DNA from: Limisphaerales bacterium | GTDB lineage: Bacteria; Verrucomicrobiota; Verrucomicrobiia; Limisphaerales; UBA8199 | Direction: 5' to 3' | Assembly: GCA_025356925.1 (NCBI GenBank) | Contig: JANXQE010000418.1 | Coordinates: forward strand, 1 to 12,630 | Length of the DNA stretch: 12,630 nucleotides | Shown here: positions 4,896-12,630 of the stretch, in pieces | Numbering within the stretch: position 1 is the first letter of the stretch | Layout of the letters: each line of letters starts with the position of its first letter | Made by a program: the position numbers and the translations under genes | The notes under the pieces: generated by a model | Seen by the model: only the letters and a program-made list of their open reading frames with translations | Told to the model about the DNA's origin: nothing | Databases searched by the model: none

Positions 4896-5909
4896 TTACT
4901 TCTTCGCCAAGACCTCACGGACCCAGTCCTGATTATCGAGATACCAGCGGACCGTTTCGCGAATGCCTTCTTCGAATCTGTGGGCAGGAACCCAACCGAG
5001 CTCTCTTTGAATTTTGCCGGCGTCGATCGCATACCGCCGGTCGTGGCCCGGACGATCCTTGACGAAGGTCATGAGCTTGCGTGACTGGCCGCCCAATTGC
5101 GGGGCCATTTCGTCGATGAGATCGCAGATCAGTTCCACGATGTGGAGGTTGGCCCACTCGTTATGACCGCCGATGTTGTAGGTGTCGCCCTCCTTGCCGC
5201 GGGTCAGAACGAGCCAGAGCGCCTGCGCGTGATCGCGAACGTAAAGCCAGTCCCGCACGTTCAAGCCATCGCCGTAAATGGGCACCGATTTTCGCGCCAG
5301 GACACTTTGAATCACCACCGGGATTAACTTTTCAGGAAATTGATAAGGCCCATAGTTGTTCGAGCAGTTGGTGATTACCGTGGTCAGCCCATACGTGTGG
5401 TGATAGGCGCGCACGAGCATATCGCTGCTGGCCTTGCTGGAAGAGTAGGGCGAGTTAGGGGCGTAAGGGGTGGTCTCGGTAAACAATCCGGTTGCCCCGA
5501 GGCTGCCGTAGACCTCGTCGGTGGAGACGTGAAGAAAACGCGTTGAGACTGAGGGATCAACCCAGGTGGCACGGCAGGCCTCGAGGAGGTTAAACGTCCC
5601 GACGACATTTGTATGGATGAAATCACCCGGTCCGGTGATCGAGCGATCGACGTGGGACTCGGCGGCCAGATGCATCACGTGCGAAATGCCATGGCGCTGC
5701 ACGACCTGCAGCGCGGCTGTCTTATCCCGCAGGTCCACCTTTTCGAAAACGTATTTGGGGTGACGGCTCACCTGCTCGAGATTGGCGAGATGTCCGGCAT
5801 AGGTGAGGCAATCGAGATTTACCAAACGCTCGACCTCGGGCTGATCGATAATGTGATGGATCAAGTTGGAGCCGATGAATCCGGCGCCACCGGTGATGAG
5901 GAGTTTCAT
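4896..5909 (-). CDS. rfbB: dTDP-glucose 4,6-dehydratase
   Basis: RmlB catalyses the NAD-dependent conversion of dTDP-glucose to dTDP-4-keto-6-deoxyglucose, the second step of dTDP-L-rhamnose synthesis, in the cytosol. The 337-residue length is normal for this extended short-chain dehydrogenase. Visible features are the NAD-binding TGGAGFIGS (6-14), LAAESHVDRS (81-90), the catalytic triplet TDE (130-132) in STDEVYG, the YxxxK pair Tyr155/Lys159 in YSSSKASSD, NNYGPYQFPEKLIP (184-197) and the C-terminal RPGHDRRYAID (286-296). The start ATG at 5909 gives the standard MKLLITGGAGFIG. It is the last gene of the rmlACDB group, 22 bp after rmlD. The stop codon is followed directly by the inverted REP-like repeats, where transcription may end. 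No Shine-Dalgarno sequence is seen. Confidence 0.98.
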   Translation of the reverse strand: MKLLITGGAGFIGSNLIHHIIDQPEVERLVNLDCLTYAGHLANLEQVSRHPKYVFEKVDLRDKTAALQVVQRHGISHVMHLAAESHVDRSITGPGDFIHTNVVGTFNLLEACRATWVDPSVSTRFLHVSTDEVYGSLGATGLFTETTPYAPNSPYSSSKASSDMLVRAYHHTYGLTTVITNCSNNYGPYQFPEKLIPVVIQSVLARKSVPIYGDGLNVRDWLYVRDHAQALWLVLTRGKEGDTYNIGGHNEWANLHIVELICDLIDEMAPQLGGQSRKLMTFVKDRPGHDRRYAIDAGKIQRELGWVPAHRFEEGIRETVRWYLDNQDWVREVLAKK

Positions 5910-5931
5910 TCGATAATCGTAACTAAACCGA

Positions 5932-6813
5932 TCACGCCGACTCCATAACCTGCCTCAAGCTTTCTTCCCAATCCGGCAGTTGCAGGCCGAACGTTCGCTG
6001 GAGTTTTTGGCAGGAAAGCACCGAGCAAGCGGGGCGCCTGGCGGGGAGCGGATACTCTGGAGCGGTGATGCCTTCAATCGCCTGGCATTTTTTCCCTTCC
6101 GCAGGCATTTGTCCCACGATCGCTTTGGCGAAGCCGTGCCAACTGGTCTGACCCGCTGCGGCCAGGTGATAAGTGCCTTTGAAAGCGCCGGGTTCGCGCG
6201 CGGCGAGGACTTGCTGGAGAGCCAGAGCGGTGGTCGCCGCGATCATTCGGGACCAGGTCGGGCAACCGAATTGGTCGCGCACGACTCGCAGCTTTTCTCG
6301 TTCGCGAGCCAGGCGCATCATCGTGAGCATGAAGTTTTGTCCGCGAGCACCATAGACCCAGCACAAGCGAAAGATGAGATGGTGGCCATCCACCTGCCCC
6401 ACGGCCTGGTCGCCGGCCAATTTTGACCGGCCGTAAGCCCCCAGAGGGTTTGGCGCGTCATCCTCGGTGTAGGGCGTGGTTTTAGTGCCGTCGAAGATGT
6501 AATCAGTCGAGTAGTGCACCAACACAGCCGAGAGCTTTTTCGCTTCTTCGGCAAGGATTCCCGGAGCCGCCCCGTTGATTTTGTGGCATTTGTCGGGCTC
6601 GGTTTCGGCTTTATCCACCGCAGTGTAGGCGGCGGCATTGACGATCACCTGAGGCCGGGTCTCGCGCACCCATTTAACGATCGAATTGCCATCGGTCAAA
6701 TCGATGTCGGGGAAATCGACGGAGACAATCCGCGCCAGCGGAGCCAGGGTGCGGCGCAATTCCCAGCCTACCTGTCCGATTCTACCAATGATGAGGATTA
6801 AGGGAGGATTCAT
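5932..6813 (-). CDS. rfbD: dTDP-4-dehydrorhamnose reductase
   Basis: RmlD reduces dTDP-4-keto-L-rhamnose with NAD(P)H to dTDP-L-rhamnose, the last step of the pathway. The 293-residue protein shows the modified nucleotide-binding loop GRIGQVG (10-16), VNAAAYTAVDKAE (58-70), STDYIFDG (102-109), the catalytic YxxxK pair Tyr127/Lys131 in YGRSK, RLCWVYG (149-155), the DQFGCPTW substrate-side motif (180-187) and the C-terminal RP-x-S-x-L-x(3)-KL pattern (260-271). The ATG at 6813 overlaps the rmlC stop as ATGA, indicating translational coupling. There is no Shine-Dalgarno sequence, consistent with coupling. Confidence 0.97.
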   Translation of the reverse strand: MNPPLILIIGRIGQVGWELRRTLAPLARIVSVDFPDIDLTDGNSIVKWVRETRPQVIVNAAAYTAVDKAETEPDKCHKINGAAPGILAEEAKKLSAVLVHYSTDYIFDGTKTTPYTEDDAPNPLGAYGRSKLAGDQAVGQVDGHHLIFRLCWVYGARGQNFMLTMMRLAREREKLRVVRDQFGCPTWSRMIAATTALALQQVLAAREPGAFKGTYHLAAAGQTSWHGFAKAIVGQMPAEGKKCQAIEGITAPEYPLPARRPACSVLSCQKLQRTFGLQLPDWEESLRQVMESA

Positions 6814-7364
6814 AGCAAATCAAAGAGCCGGTTGCGGGGTAATTCCTTCAGCAGAAGACCCTTCGTATCTTTCTCGGAGACGATTGGCTCCGGGACCGGC
6901 CAGTGAATCCCGACGTCCGGATCGTTCCAGCGGATGGTCACTTCGTCCTTGGGCGAGTAAAACTCCGTGCATTTGTAGTGGAACATCGCGGTTTCGCTCA
7001 GCACCAGGAACCCGTGGGCAAAACCGGGCGGGATATAAAACTGGCGTCTGTTTTCGCTCGAAAGCTGGACGGCTTCCCACTTGCCGAAGGTCGCTGAACG
7101 CAGGCGGATGTCGACGACAAGATCAAGAACTTCCCCCTGCCAGACGGAAACCAGTTTGCCCTGGGGGTTTGGGTTTTGAAAATGCAGCCCTCGCAAGGCG
7201 CCGCGGCGCGAGACGGAGATATTGTCCTGAACGAAGGGGACACGGATCCCAGCTTCCTGGTATTTTCGCAGGTTCCAGGTTTCCATGAAAAAACCACGAG
7301 CGTCGCCAAAGGCCTTGGGTTCGATGACCAGAAGGCCCTGCAGTTTGCCGGGAATGACGTTCAT
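6810..7364 (-). CDS. rfbC: dTDP-4-dehydrorhamnose 3,5-epimerase
   Basis: RmlC epimerises carbons 3 and 5 of dTDP-4-keto-6-deoxyglucose to give the L-rhamno configuration. The 184-residue length and cupin fold pattern are typical. Active-site residues can be placed: DARG (21-24), GALRGLHFQ with the catalytic His61, Lys70, FYIPPGFAHGFLVLS (109-123), and Tyr130 and Tyr136 in HYKCTEFY. The C-terminal WNDPDVGIHWP (146-156) is the family hallmark. Its start is separated from the rmlA stop by 5 bp and its TGA overlaps the rmlD ATG, so it sits inside a tight rmlACD unit. Confidence 0.98.
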   Translation of the reverse strand: MNVIPGKLQGLLVIEPKAFGDARGFFMETWNLRKYQEAGIRVPFVQDNISVSRRGALRGLHFQNPNPQGKLVSVWQGEVLDLVVDIRLRSATFGKWEAVQLSSENRRQFYIPPGFAHGFLVLSETAMFHYKCTEFYSPKDEVTIRWNDPDVGIHWPVPEPIVSEKDTKGLLLKELPRNRLFDLL

Positions 7365-7369
7365 GGAGC

Positions 7370-8251
7370 TTAGTTGGCGAGGCGTTTGGCTTCCGCGATG
7401 ACTTCGTTTACCAGATACTCGCGATACTCACAACGGGGCATTTTCTCGGCCAGGCTCTCGAGCTGGGCCAGCGAGAGGAAGTTGCGGCGAAAGGCGGCCT
7501 CTTCCGGACAGCCGATTTTGATACCCTGCCGTTTTTCGATGGTTTGGACGTAGGCAGAGGCTTCATGGAGGCTGCTGCTGGTGCCAGCGTCTAACCAGGC
7601 AAAGCCGCGACCCAACCGACGAACGCGCAAGAGCCCACGGCGCATGTACTCGACGTTAACATCAGTGATCTCCAGTTCTCCTCGGGCCGAAGGCTTCAGG
7701 TTCCTGGTGATCTCGACCACGTGGTTATCAAAGAGGTAGAGGCCGGGGACGGCGTAATTGCTCTTGGGTTCCTTGGGTTTTTCCTGAATCGAAATCGCCT
7801 GACCGGACGCATCGAACTCGACCACGCCGTAGCGCTCAGGATCCTTGACGTGGTACCCGAAGATGGTCGCGCCGGTGTTGAATTCCCCGAAAGTCTTTTG
7901 AAAACTCTCTCCGCCGTAGAAGACATTATCTCCCAGGATAAGAGTCACCGCATCCGGGCCGATAAACGAAGCGGCGATTAAAAACGCCTGGGCAATCCCC
8001 TCGGGGCGTGCCTGCTCGCGGTACTCGATTCGCAGGCCCCAAGCCGCGCCGTCCCCGAGCAATTGTTGAAAGCGTGGCAGGTCTTGCGGAGTAGAAATGA
8101 GGCAGATCTCTCTGATTCCCCCTTCGATGAGCGTGGTAAGGGGGTAATAGACCATGGGCTTATCATAGACTGGCTGGAGTTGTTTGCTGGCCACCAGTGT
8201 CAGGGGATACAACCGCGAGCCAGCGCCGCCAGCGAGGATTATGCCTTTCAT
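7370..8251 (-). CDS. rfbA: Glucose-1-phosphate thymidylyltransferase
   Basis: RmlA joins dTTP and glucose-1-phosphate into dTDP-glucose, the committed and usually feedback-inhibited first step of rhamnose synthesis. The 293-residue product has the nucleotidyltransferase signature LAGGAGSRLYPLT (6-18), Lys23, the LGDN metal and nucleotide site (106-109), EKP in IQEKPKEPKSNYAVPGLY, ELEITDVN and the LDAGT segment. These match the short (about 290-residue) housekeeping RmlA form. The ATG at 8251 gives the canonical MKGIILAGG. It is the first gene of the rmlACDB block and lies 37 bp downstream of the hydrolase gene with no terminator between them, so readthrough from the hydrolase is possible. No Shine-Dalgarno sequence precedes the start. 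Confidence 0.98.
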   Translation of the reverse strand: MKGIILAGGAGSRLYPLTLVASKQLQPVYDKPMVYYPLTTLIEGGIREICLISTPQDLPRFQQLLGDGAAWGLRIEYREQARPEGIAQAFLIAASFIGPDAVTLILGDNVFYGGESFQKTFGEFNTGATIFGYHVKDPERYGVVEFDASGQAISIQEKPKEPKSNYAVPGLYLFDNHVVEITRNLKPSARGELEITDVNVEYMRRGLLRVRRLGRGFAWLDAGTSSSLHEASAYVQTIEKRQGIKIGCPEEAAFRRNFLSLAQLESLAEKMPRCEYREYLVNEVIAEAKRLAN

Positions 8252-8288
8252 TCAGGCGCGGAACATAATTTAGAATTGGGGAATTGCA

Positions 8289-10358
8289 TCAAAAATGTGA
8301 GGCGGAATCAGCGATTTCCTTGTCGGTGAGAGGCCCGACAGCAATCCGTACTCTGCCCATGACACCCGAAGCAGAATAGGCGGAAAGCAGTGACGCGGTG
8401 GAGAACTTTGGTCCGGTGTTGTGCAACAGCAGCGGATGAGGTGCGGCCAGAATCGCGGCGGTTTCGAATCCGCCGAGTGCGAGGAGCCCGGGACAGAACA
8501 GGTCGGGCGCAACCAAAGCTGACTCGTCGGAAACGTCCAGTGAGTCGCAGTCCGCAATCACCGCATCGGCACCCGGCGCGGCGAGCAAGGCCCACAAACC
8601 AGCCCGACCTGTGCCGGCCAGCGTGACCCGGAATGGAAGCGGAGCGCGTGGATCGATCGAGCGGGCCGCTGAACAAATCGTCAGCAAGTCGCCCACGCGG
8701 CCCTGGAGCTCGGTGCGATTGTAGGTGGAGTAAAAATCTTTGACGGGATCGGGTGTGTGGCCGGAGCTGAACTTGTCGACGACCAGGACGGCCAGGCCAT
8801 TTCTGAGGAATGGCAAAACCGCTTCCGGAGGGGCGGCGCTGCCGGTCCGCATCGGAGCCTGGTCTGGTGACACCAGGACGACGAGCCGTGGAGACCGAGC
8901 GGTTAAGATTCCAGGAGGGGACCAGTAGGTGGCGGTGATCGCGGTCCCCTGTCCTGCCCGGTTAATCCTGACCGGCATCGTGCTGAATGCACCGCAGGCG
9001 CTGAGTTGATCGGTATGCACCTCCGATTGGCTGATTGGCCAGTTGACCTGCAGCGTGTGCCGCCAGGCGGGGAGCATGACTGATTGAAAACGTTTGAGGC
9101 TGCTGCGATCGTTGGGCACGAGTGCCTGCCACTCCCGGCGATGGAGATCCCGCAACGACCGGAGGAACTGCGGCAGGCTCATCGCGCCGTCGGGCAACTG
9201 GTTTCCGGGGAAGACCCGCAGGTCGGCGTCGGGCTCCTTTTGGAAAGGGTGCTCCTTGAGCGAACCGGAGTTCTGAGCCTTAAGCAGCCATTTGCCGAAC
9301 CACTCGTACACCGCCTCACGGCTGGTCTGGTTATAATTGTGGTCGAAGCTGAACCGGACGTAATTAAACCGATCGGGGTGATTCAGAAGCTGATAAATGT
9401 TGGCGATGGAGGGGCCTTCAACGGCGAGTGTATCTTTGGTCCAGTCGCCCGATGCCGCCACGAGGATTTGTGGCCGTGGAGCGGCGGCGGCGGCGATTTC
9501 CATGTTGGAATACTCGACACGGAGGCCGGGCGCGTTTTCGCAAAGACAGCCGCCTTGCATGATATGAGAAACCATTACGACTGGCGCTTGTGCGGCCAGC
9601 CGATCTTCGATCGCGCCCAGCATGAACGTTTGCGTTCCGCCTCCGGATTCTCCCGTGCACGCCAGGCGCTTGGGGTCGGCGTCCGGAAGGGATTCCAGGA
9701 AATCCAGCGCTCGGATGCTGTTCCAGGTTTGCAGGCCCATGAGGCTGATGTTCCACAGGAGGTCGGTTCGGTTGGTGGCAATCTCGTGGTGGATTTCGGA
9801 AAAAGATTGGCCCGGCGTGGCGTCGGCAAAATGGGTGTCGTTGTAGCCGATCATATCGTAGGAAAAAGCGATCATGCCCTGGCGGGCAAAGTTGATGCAG
9901 CGACCGGCGATGCTGCCGACTTTGTCGTCGGCCATGCGACCATTGGCCCAGTGCCCATGGGGATTGAGGATGGCGGGGAACGGCCCTCGGCCGCGCCCGA
10001 GCGGGCGGTAAAGGTTGCCGGCAAGGTACAGACCGGGCCAGGTTTCGAAGTAAACCTTCTCGATGCTATACCCCTCCCGTTCGACCTTGCCAAAGATGTG
10101 GGGTACCAGGGGCGTTTTCTCCGGCATCGGCCACAACCCGCAACTGACCAGGACCTGCTGGCGAATTTCCCTCGCTCGCTGTTGCCACTCCTGTGCGGAG
10201 GAGATTCTTGGAAAGTTGCGCGGCGTATCGAGATCGACCGGCGGATGGGTAGCGGGCGGGACCTGGGCAAAGGCCTCTGCGGCGCCTGAACATAGCGTGT
10301 ACCCGAGGGCGATGGCAGAAAGGACCACGGCATGCCGGAGTGGAGAGGGAAGCTTCAT
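8289..10358 (-). CDS. Secreted two-domain alpha/beta hydrolase, acetyl-xylan-esterase-like, with degenerate second domain
   Basis: From the ATG at 10358 the protein has 689 residues. It opens with a signal peptide (MKLPSPLRHAVVL, a hydrophobic core to about residue 25, AEAFA cleavage region), so it should be exported. A GTG 51 bp upstream would add 17 residues ahead of the signal and is less likely. Domain 1 (about 55-365) has HGHW (134-137, oxyanion region), the nucleophile elbow GESGGG with Ser238, GDWTKD with Asp305 as a candidate acid, and FDHNYN with His340. This resembles AXE1/dienelactone-hydrolase-like esterases of Verrucomicrobiota and Planctomycetota. Domain 2 (about 460-689) has the same secondary-structure pattern, but its elbow reads GTGRAG (582-587), lacking the serine. 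The substrate is unknown; deacetylation of an extracellular polysaccharide is an inference. It precedes rmlA by 37 bp. Confidence 0.85.
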   Translation of the reverse strand: MKLPSPLRHAVVLSAIALGYTLCSGAAEAFAQVPPATHPPVDLDTPRNFPRISSAQEWQQRAREIRQQVLVSCGLWPMPEKTPLVPHIFGKVEREGYSIEKVYFETWPGLYLAGNLYRPLGRGRGPFPAILNPHGHWANGRMADDKVGSIAGRCINFARQGMIAFSYDMIGYNDTHFADATPGQSFSEIHHEIATNRTDLLWNISLMGLQTWNSIRALDFLESLPDADPKRLACTGESGGGTQTFMLGAIEDRLAAQAPVVMVSHIMQGGCLCENAPGLRVEYSNMEIAAAAAPRPQILVAASGDWTKDTLAVEGPSIANIYQLLNHPDRFNYVRFSFDHNYNQTSREAVYEWFGKWLLKAQNSGSLKEHPFQKEPDADLRVFPGNQLPDGAMSLPQFLRSLRDLHRREWQALVPNDRSSLKRFQSVMLPAWRHTLQVNWPISQSEVHTDQLSACGAFSTMPVRINRAGQGTAITATYWSPPGILTARSPRLVVLVSPDQAPMRTGSAAPPEAVLPFLRNGLAVLVVDKFSSGHTPDPVKDFYSTYNRTELQGRVGDLLTICSAARSIDPRAPLPFRVTLAGTGRAGLWALLAAPGADAVIADCDSLDVSDESALVAPDLFCPGLLALGGFETAAILAAPHPLLLHNTGPKFSTASLLSAYSASGVMGRVRIAVGPLTDKEIADSASHF

Positions 10359-10463
10359 GATGGGGTTGAGATTGATGAAACGTGGCTCAAAAGCAAAGTC
10401 GAAATCCACAAAAGCGGGTGGGGCGGTTAAGGAAAGCCATTTCCCACGAAGTCGGACCGGGGC

Positions 10464-11711
10464 TTACTTCGCCCGCTTGGCGAATCGTATGGCGGTGTAT
10501 TCCCGAGTGTCGGCAAGGCGAAAGCCAGACTTCTGAATTTCGCGCGCGAGCTCCGGCATATGGGCGGCTCCCCAGGGGACAATGAGGTGGTTTTCCTCCA
10601 ACAAATGTTCCTGAATCTGCTGCAAAAGATGCCGATTGCGCTTCGAAAGCAGGTCATCAAACAATTCCTTTTCGAAATCGGGAGGTTGCGGGTATTGGAC
10701 GAGCTGCAATAGGTTGGCAGCATTTAGGCCTCTGGAATGAACGAGCATAACTACGTTCAGAAAATCAATCGTGTTCGTCGCGAACCGGTCGACGTCGATA
10801 TCCGACATTACCATCTGGACAGGGTTCGGCTTAAACTGTTTTTCCTGTGGCGCCAGCCCGAGAGAACTTGCCATTCGTTTGTAGGTGATCCGATTTGTAA
10901 GCAGATTCTGGTGATCCGTTACACCTTCCATCAGGATGGTCGAATTCGTCGGGAACCCTTCGGCGAGGCTTCGGTAGAACTCTGGTTCGCCGACATGCGA
11001 CATCGGCACCAGCAAAATCGTTTTGCCATCGTTGCGCACATATTGTCTCACCTGCACCGTGAAACCCGCCGGGCGGAGAGCCACAAACCCTTCGCTGAAA
11101 TGGTCGACGGCCAGGGCCGCGCAAACGACCAGGTAGACCATGACTCCGGGCACGACGACCACGAGGTTCGTCAGCCAGAAGGCAGCCAGGTTCGCCCAAT
11201 TGAACCGGCCCGAGCCGAGCATCCGCTCTGGCATTAATGGCCAGCGCAATCTAAACCCGCCCTGCAGATACCGCAGGACGCAGAGACCAACCACGACCTG
11301 ACAGACTGAGCTGACCCAGTCCAACCGCTGAGCCCGATTGTAGTAATAAATCAAAAATGGAACACCGACGAGCAGGCTTACAGGGGTGAAAAGCGTCACC
11401 GGCAGAAACACGCGTTTCGGGATCATCGGGGTGAGTCCCATTAGTCCGTAGGTCACCAAGGCCGTGAGGATGGCGAACGTGACCAGGATCCCGCGGAGGC
11501 CTGCCAGGAAGTGAAAGTCAAAGAGCAGGATCGAGGAGTCGTCGACCAGGGAAACGACACCATCAGCCAGAAAGAGGCCGAGGCACAAGTTGAGCAGAAT
11601 TGCGACGGGTTGCCGCAGGGGCCGGGACCCGGGAGCGGGCGGCGGAGGGGGCGTAGGGCCGGGGAGCAAGGGCGGCGGACCCCCAGTACCGGATATGCTG
11701 TTGTGATCCAT
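10464..11711 (-). CDS. Membrane protein with C-terminal TraB/GumN (TIKI-fold) domain
   Basis: The 415-residue protein begins at the ATG at 11711; an in-frame TTG directly before it would add one residue. Residues 10-29 are Pro/Gly-rich. About five hydrophobic segments follow (roughly 36-55, 71-92, 102-124, 132-149, 177-202). The C-terminal half looks like a TraB/GumN/TIKI domain: ILLVPMSHVGEPEFY (232-246, first His motif), ILMEG (259-263, Glu262), the RNRHLLQQIQEHL segment (358-370) and VPWGAAHMPELAREIQ (378-393, second GxxH motif). Family members are thought to be metal-dependent peptidases or related hydrolases, but the substrate of this one is unknown. The first motif has Pro (PMSH) where relatives usually have Gly, so activity is uncertain. 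The hydrolase gene follows 105 bp downstream on the same strand; cotranscription is plausible but unproven. Confidence 0.78.
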   Translation of the reverse strand: MDHNSISGTGGPPPLLPGPTPPPPPAPGSRPLRQPVAILLNLCLGLFLADGVVSLVDDSSILLFDFHFLAGLRGILVTFAILTALVTYGLMGLTPMIPKRVFLPVTLFTPVSLLVGVPFLIYYYNRAQRLDWVSSVCQVVVGLCVLRYLQGGFRLRWPLMPERMLGSGRFNWANLAAFWLTNLVVVVPGVMVYLVVCAALAVDHFSEGFVALRPAGFTVQVRQYVRNDGKTILLVPMSHVGEPEFYRSLAEGFPTNSTILMEGVTDHQNLLTNRITYKRMASSLGLAPQEKQFKPNPVQMVMSDIDVDRFATNTIDFLNVVMLVHSRGLNAANLLQLVQYPQPPDFEKELFDDLLSKRNRHLLQQIQEHLLEENHLIVPWGAAHMPELAREIQKSGFRLADTREYTAIRFAKRAK

Positions 11712-12015
11712 CAAGCTTCGGCAGATTTCCGGTGTTGGGTGAGATATAAAGGGCCCAATTTCCTCAACCGCAGGGTGGCATCTGGCTTGGCATGGACCTT
11801 AATCGTCTCGCTGTCGTACGGCTTGGATTCGGCTAGTTCGGGTAGCTTAGAGAGCGAATCGTGGATTTCGCAAATTATTTTGCAACTTTTCTCAGTTTAA
11901 GTTGTCAAACTACTTCAATAGCGAGTTTTTCCCGAGCTTTTCACGATCAAAAGCGTATAACCAGCCAGGCCACACCTTTTGTTGCCAGGCGGATTATTTG
12001 CGTTTGGCGTCAGTC
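11712..12015. other. Divergent intergenic region between the TraB-like gene and gspE/pilB
   Basis: This 304-bp stretch holds no convincing gene. It must carry start signals in both directions. A TTGACA box occurs on the minus strand (11908-11903) but lacks a well-spaced -10. The overlapping TTGTCA on the plus strand (11902-11907) also lacks one. The segment 11865-11935 is AT-rich relative to its surroundings, with a near-palindrome GCAAATTATTTTGC around 11870-11883. No tRNA, terminator or riboswitch was seen. Confidence 0.5.
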
Positions 12016-12630
12016 ATGAGCACGAACAAGTCAGATTTGGCAGGTCCTCTGGGGAACGTCGCCCAGGTCGGTGGACTGGGTGGCGGGCAGGGACTATCCG
12101 ACAACGGGCGTGGCGCTTTGGCCAAGTTGGAGATCCCGGCCGAGGCCATCGGCGCCTTGCCGGCCGAATTCGTAAAGCGCCACCAGGTCTTGCCGCTGGA
12201 AATCCAGGACGGCACGCTCCACATCGCGACGGTTAAGCTTGGGAACGAACGGGTGATCGACGATATCCGGCTCTTAACCGGGCTGGAAGTGCGCGAGACG
12301 GTGATGCCGGTTTCGGACATTCTGGAGAAAATGTCCACCTGCTACCAAATCACGGTTGAGCGGATGATTGAGAATCTCAACCCGGAAAGCAGCGCGAGCG
12401 TGGAGGGCAGGAACCTTCACGACATTGAAGTGATGGCCAATGAGCCAACGGTGATCAACCTGGTCAACCTGATTATTTCCGAAGCCATGCGCGAGCGGGC
12501 CAGTGATATCCACATCGTGCCCTTCGAAGAGACCATGCAACTCCGGTATCGCATCGACGGTCTGCCCCAGGAAAAACCGCCTCCGCCCAAGACGTTGCAC
12601 GCGGGCCTGGTCTCGCGCATAAAAATCATG
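12016..12630 (+). CDS. Type II secretion / type IV pilus assembly ATPase, N-terminal 205 codons, truncated by window end
   Basis: The frame is open from ATG 12016 to the last base, so the gene is 3'-truncated. Members of the GspE/PilB family are cytoplasmic hexameric ATPases that power pseudopilus or pilus assembly. A Gly/Ala-rich head (1-35) is followed by an MshEN/GspE N-terminal-type domain (about 38-110: IPAEAIGALPAEFVKRHQVLPL, DDIRLLTGLEV). The start of the ATPase domain follows: EPTVINLVNLIISEAMRERASDIHI (143-167), RYRIDG (177-182) and PPPPKTLHAGLVSRIKIM (188-205). The Walker A, Asp box, His box and any zinc-binding Cys motif would lie beyond the window. The sequence cannot tell GspE from PilB. 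No Shine-Dalgarno sequence is seen. An in-frame TTG a few codons upstream is a weaker alternative start. Confidence 0.93.
   Translation, partial: MSTNKSDLAGPLGNVAQVGGLGGGQGLSDNGRGALAKLEIPAEAIGALPAEFVKRHQVLPLEIQDGTLHIATVKLGNERVIDDIRLLTGLEVRETVMPVSDILEKMSTCYQITVERMIENLNPESSASVEGRNLHDIEVMANEPTVINLVNLIISEAMRERASDIHIVPFEETMQLRYRIDGLPQEKPPPPKTLHAGLVSRIKIM

Noticed and set aside
9084..10289. 401-codon plus-strand open frame
   Set aside because: It lies entirely antisense to the secreted hydrolase gene, whose signal peptide, GESGGG elbow and collinear domain order are clear. The plus-strand product shows no domain and is a high-GC shadow.
11800..11880. Possible tRNA-like segment
   Set aside because: Short G- and TTCG-containing motifs suggested a tRNA at first sight, but no acceptor stem or complete cloverleaf could be paired.
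11511..11900. 129-codon plus-strand open frame
   Set aside because: It is antisense to the N-terminal membrane region of the TraB-like gene and extends into the intergenic region. It has no domain and no ribosome-binding site.

Overview
The window looks like a chromosomal segment of a moderately GC-rich free-living bacterium, most likely Verrucomicrobiota (Pedosphaera/Limisphaera-like). This is an inference from protein style, the general lack of Shine-Dalgarno sequences and hairpin-containing interspersed repeats. No rRNA or other marker gene is present to prove it.

Region 1 (1-3731) is the S-adenosylmethionine cycle. metK and then ahcY (truncated by the window edge) run on the minus strand. 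Divergent from them is a gene for an ArsR-type HTH fused to a SAM-methyltransferase fold, the architecture of SahR regulators. The gap between metK and this regulator is only 106 bp and holds two interlocked promoters, each with a TTGACG -35 box, sharing a TATCA-N8-TGATA dyad. This suggests that a SAM/SAH-sensing regulator controls both itself and metK-ahcY. An unrecognised minus-strand reading frame (3024-3731) converges on the regulator gene and overlaps its 3' end.

Region 2 (3732-4895) is accessory. A 405-bp gene-free stretch carries hairpins and a repeated AATCTCA motif. It precedes a two-gene cassette: a DUF6883-type gene broken by two single-T gains, each in a TTTT tract, and an intact DUF4926-type gene whose TTG start overlaps the DUF6883 stop (TTGA). 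These are the only two genes in the window with clear Shine-Dalgarno sequences. They are followed by two inverted REP-like repeats and a degenerate third copy.

Region 3 (4896-11711) is a minus-strand run of six genes. Read in transcription order they are a five-helix membrane protein with a C-terminal TraB/GumN (TIKI-fold) domain, a secreted two-domain alpha/beta hydrolase of acetyl-xylan-esterase type, and then rmlA, rmlC, rmlD and rmlB. The four rml genes encode the complete route from glucose-1-phosphate to dTDP-L-rhamnose, an activated sugar for cell-surface polysaccharide. They are packed tightly (5-bp gap, ATGA overlap, 22-bp gap) and are probably one transcript.

Region 4 (11712-12630) is a 304-bp divergent intergenic region followed by the first 205 codons of a GspE/PilB-type secretion or pilus ATPase, cut by the window end.
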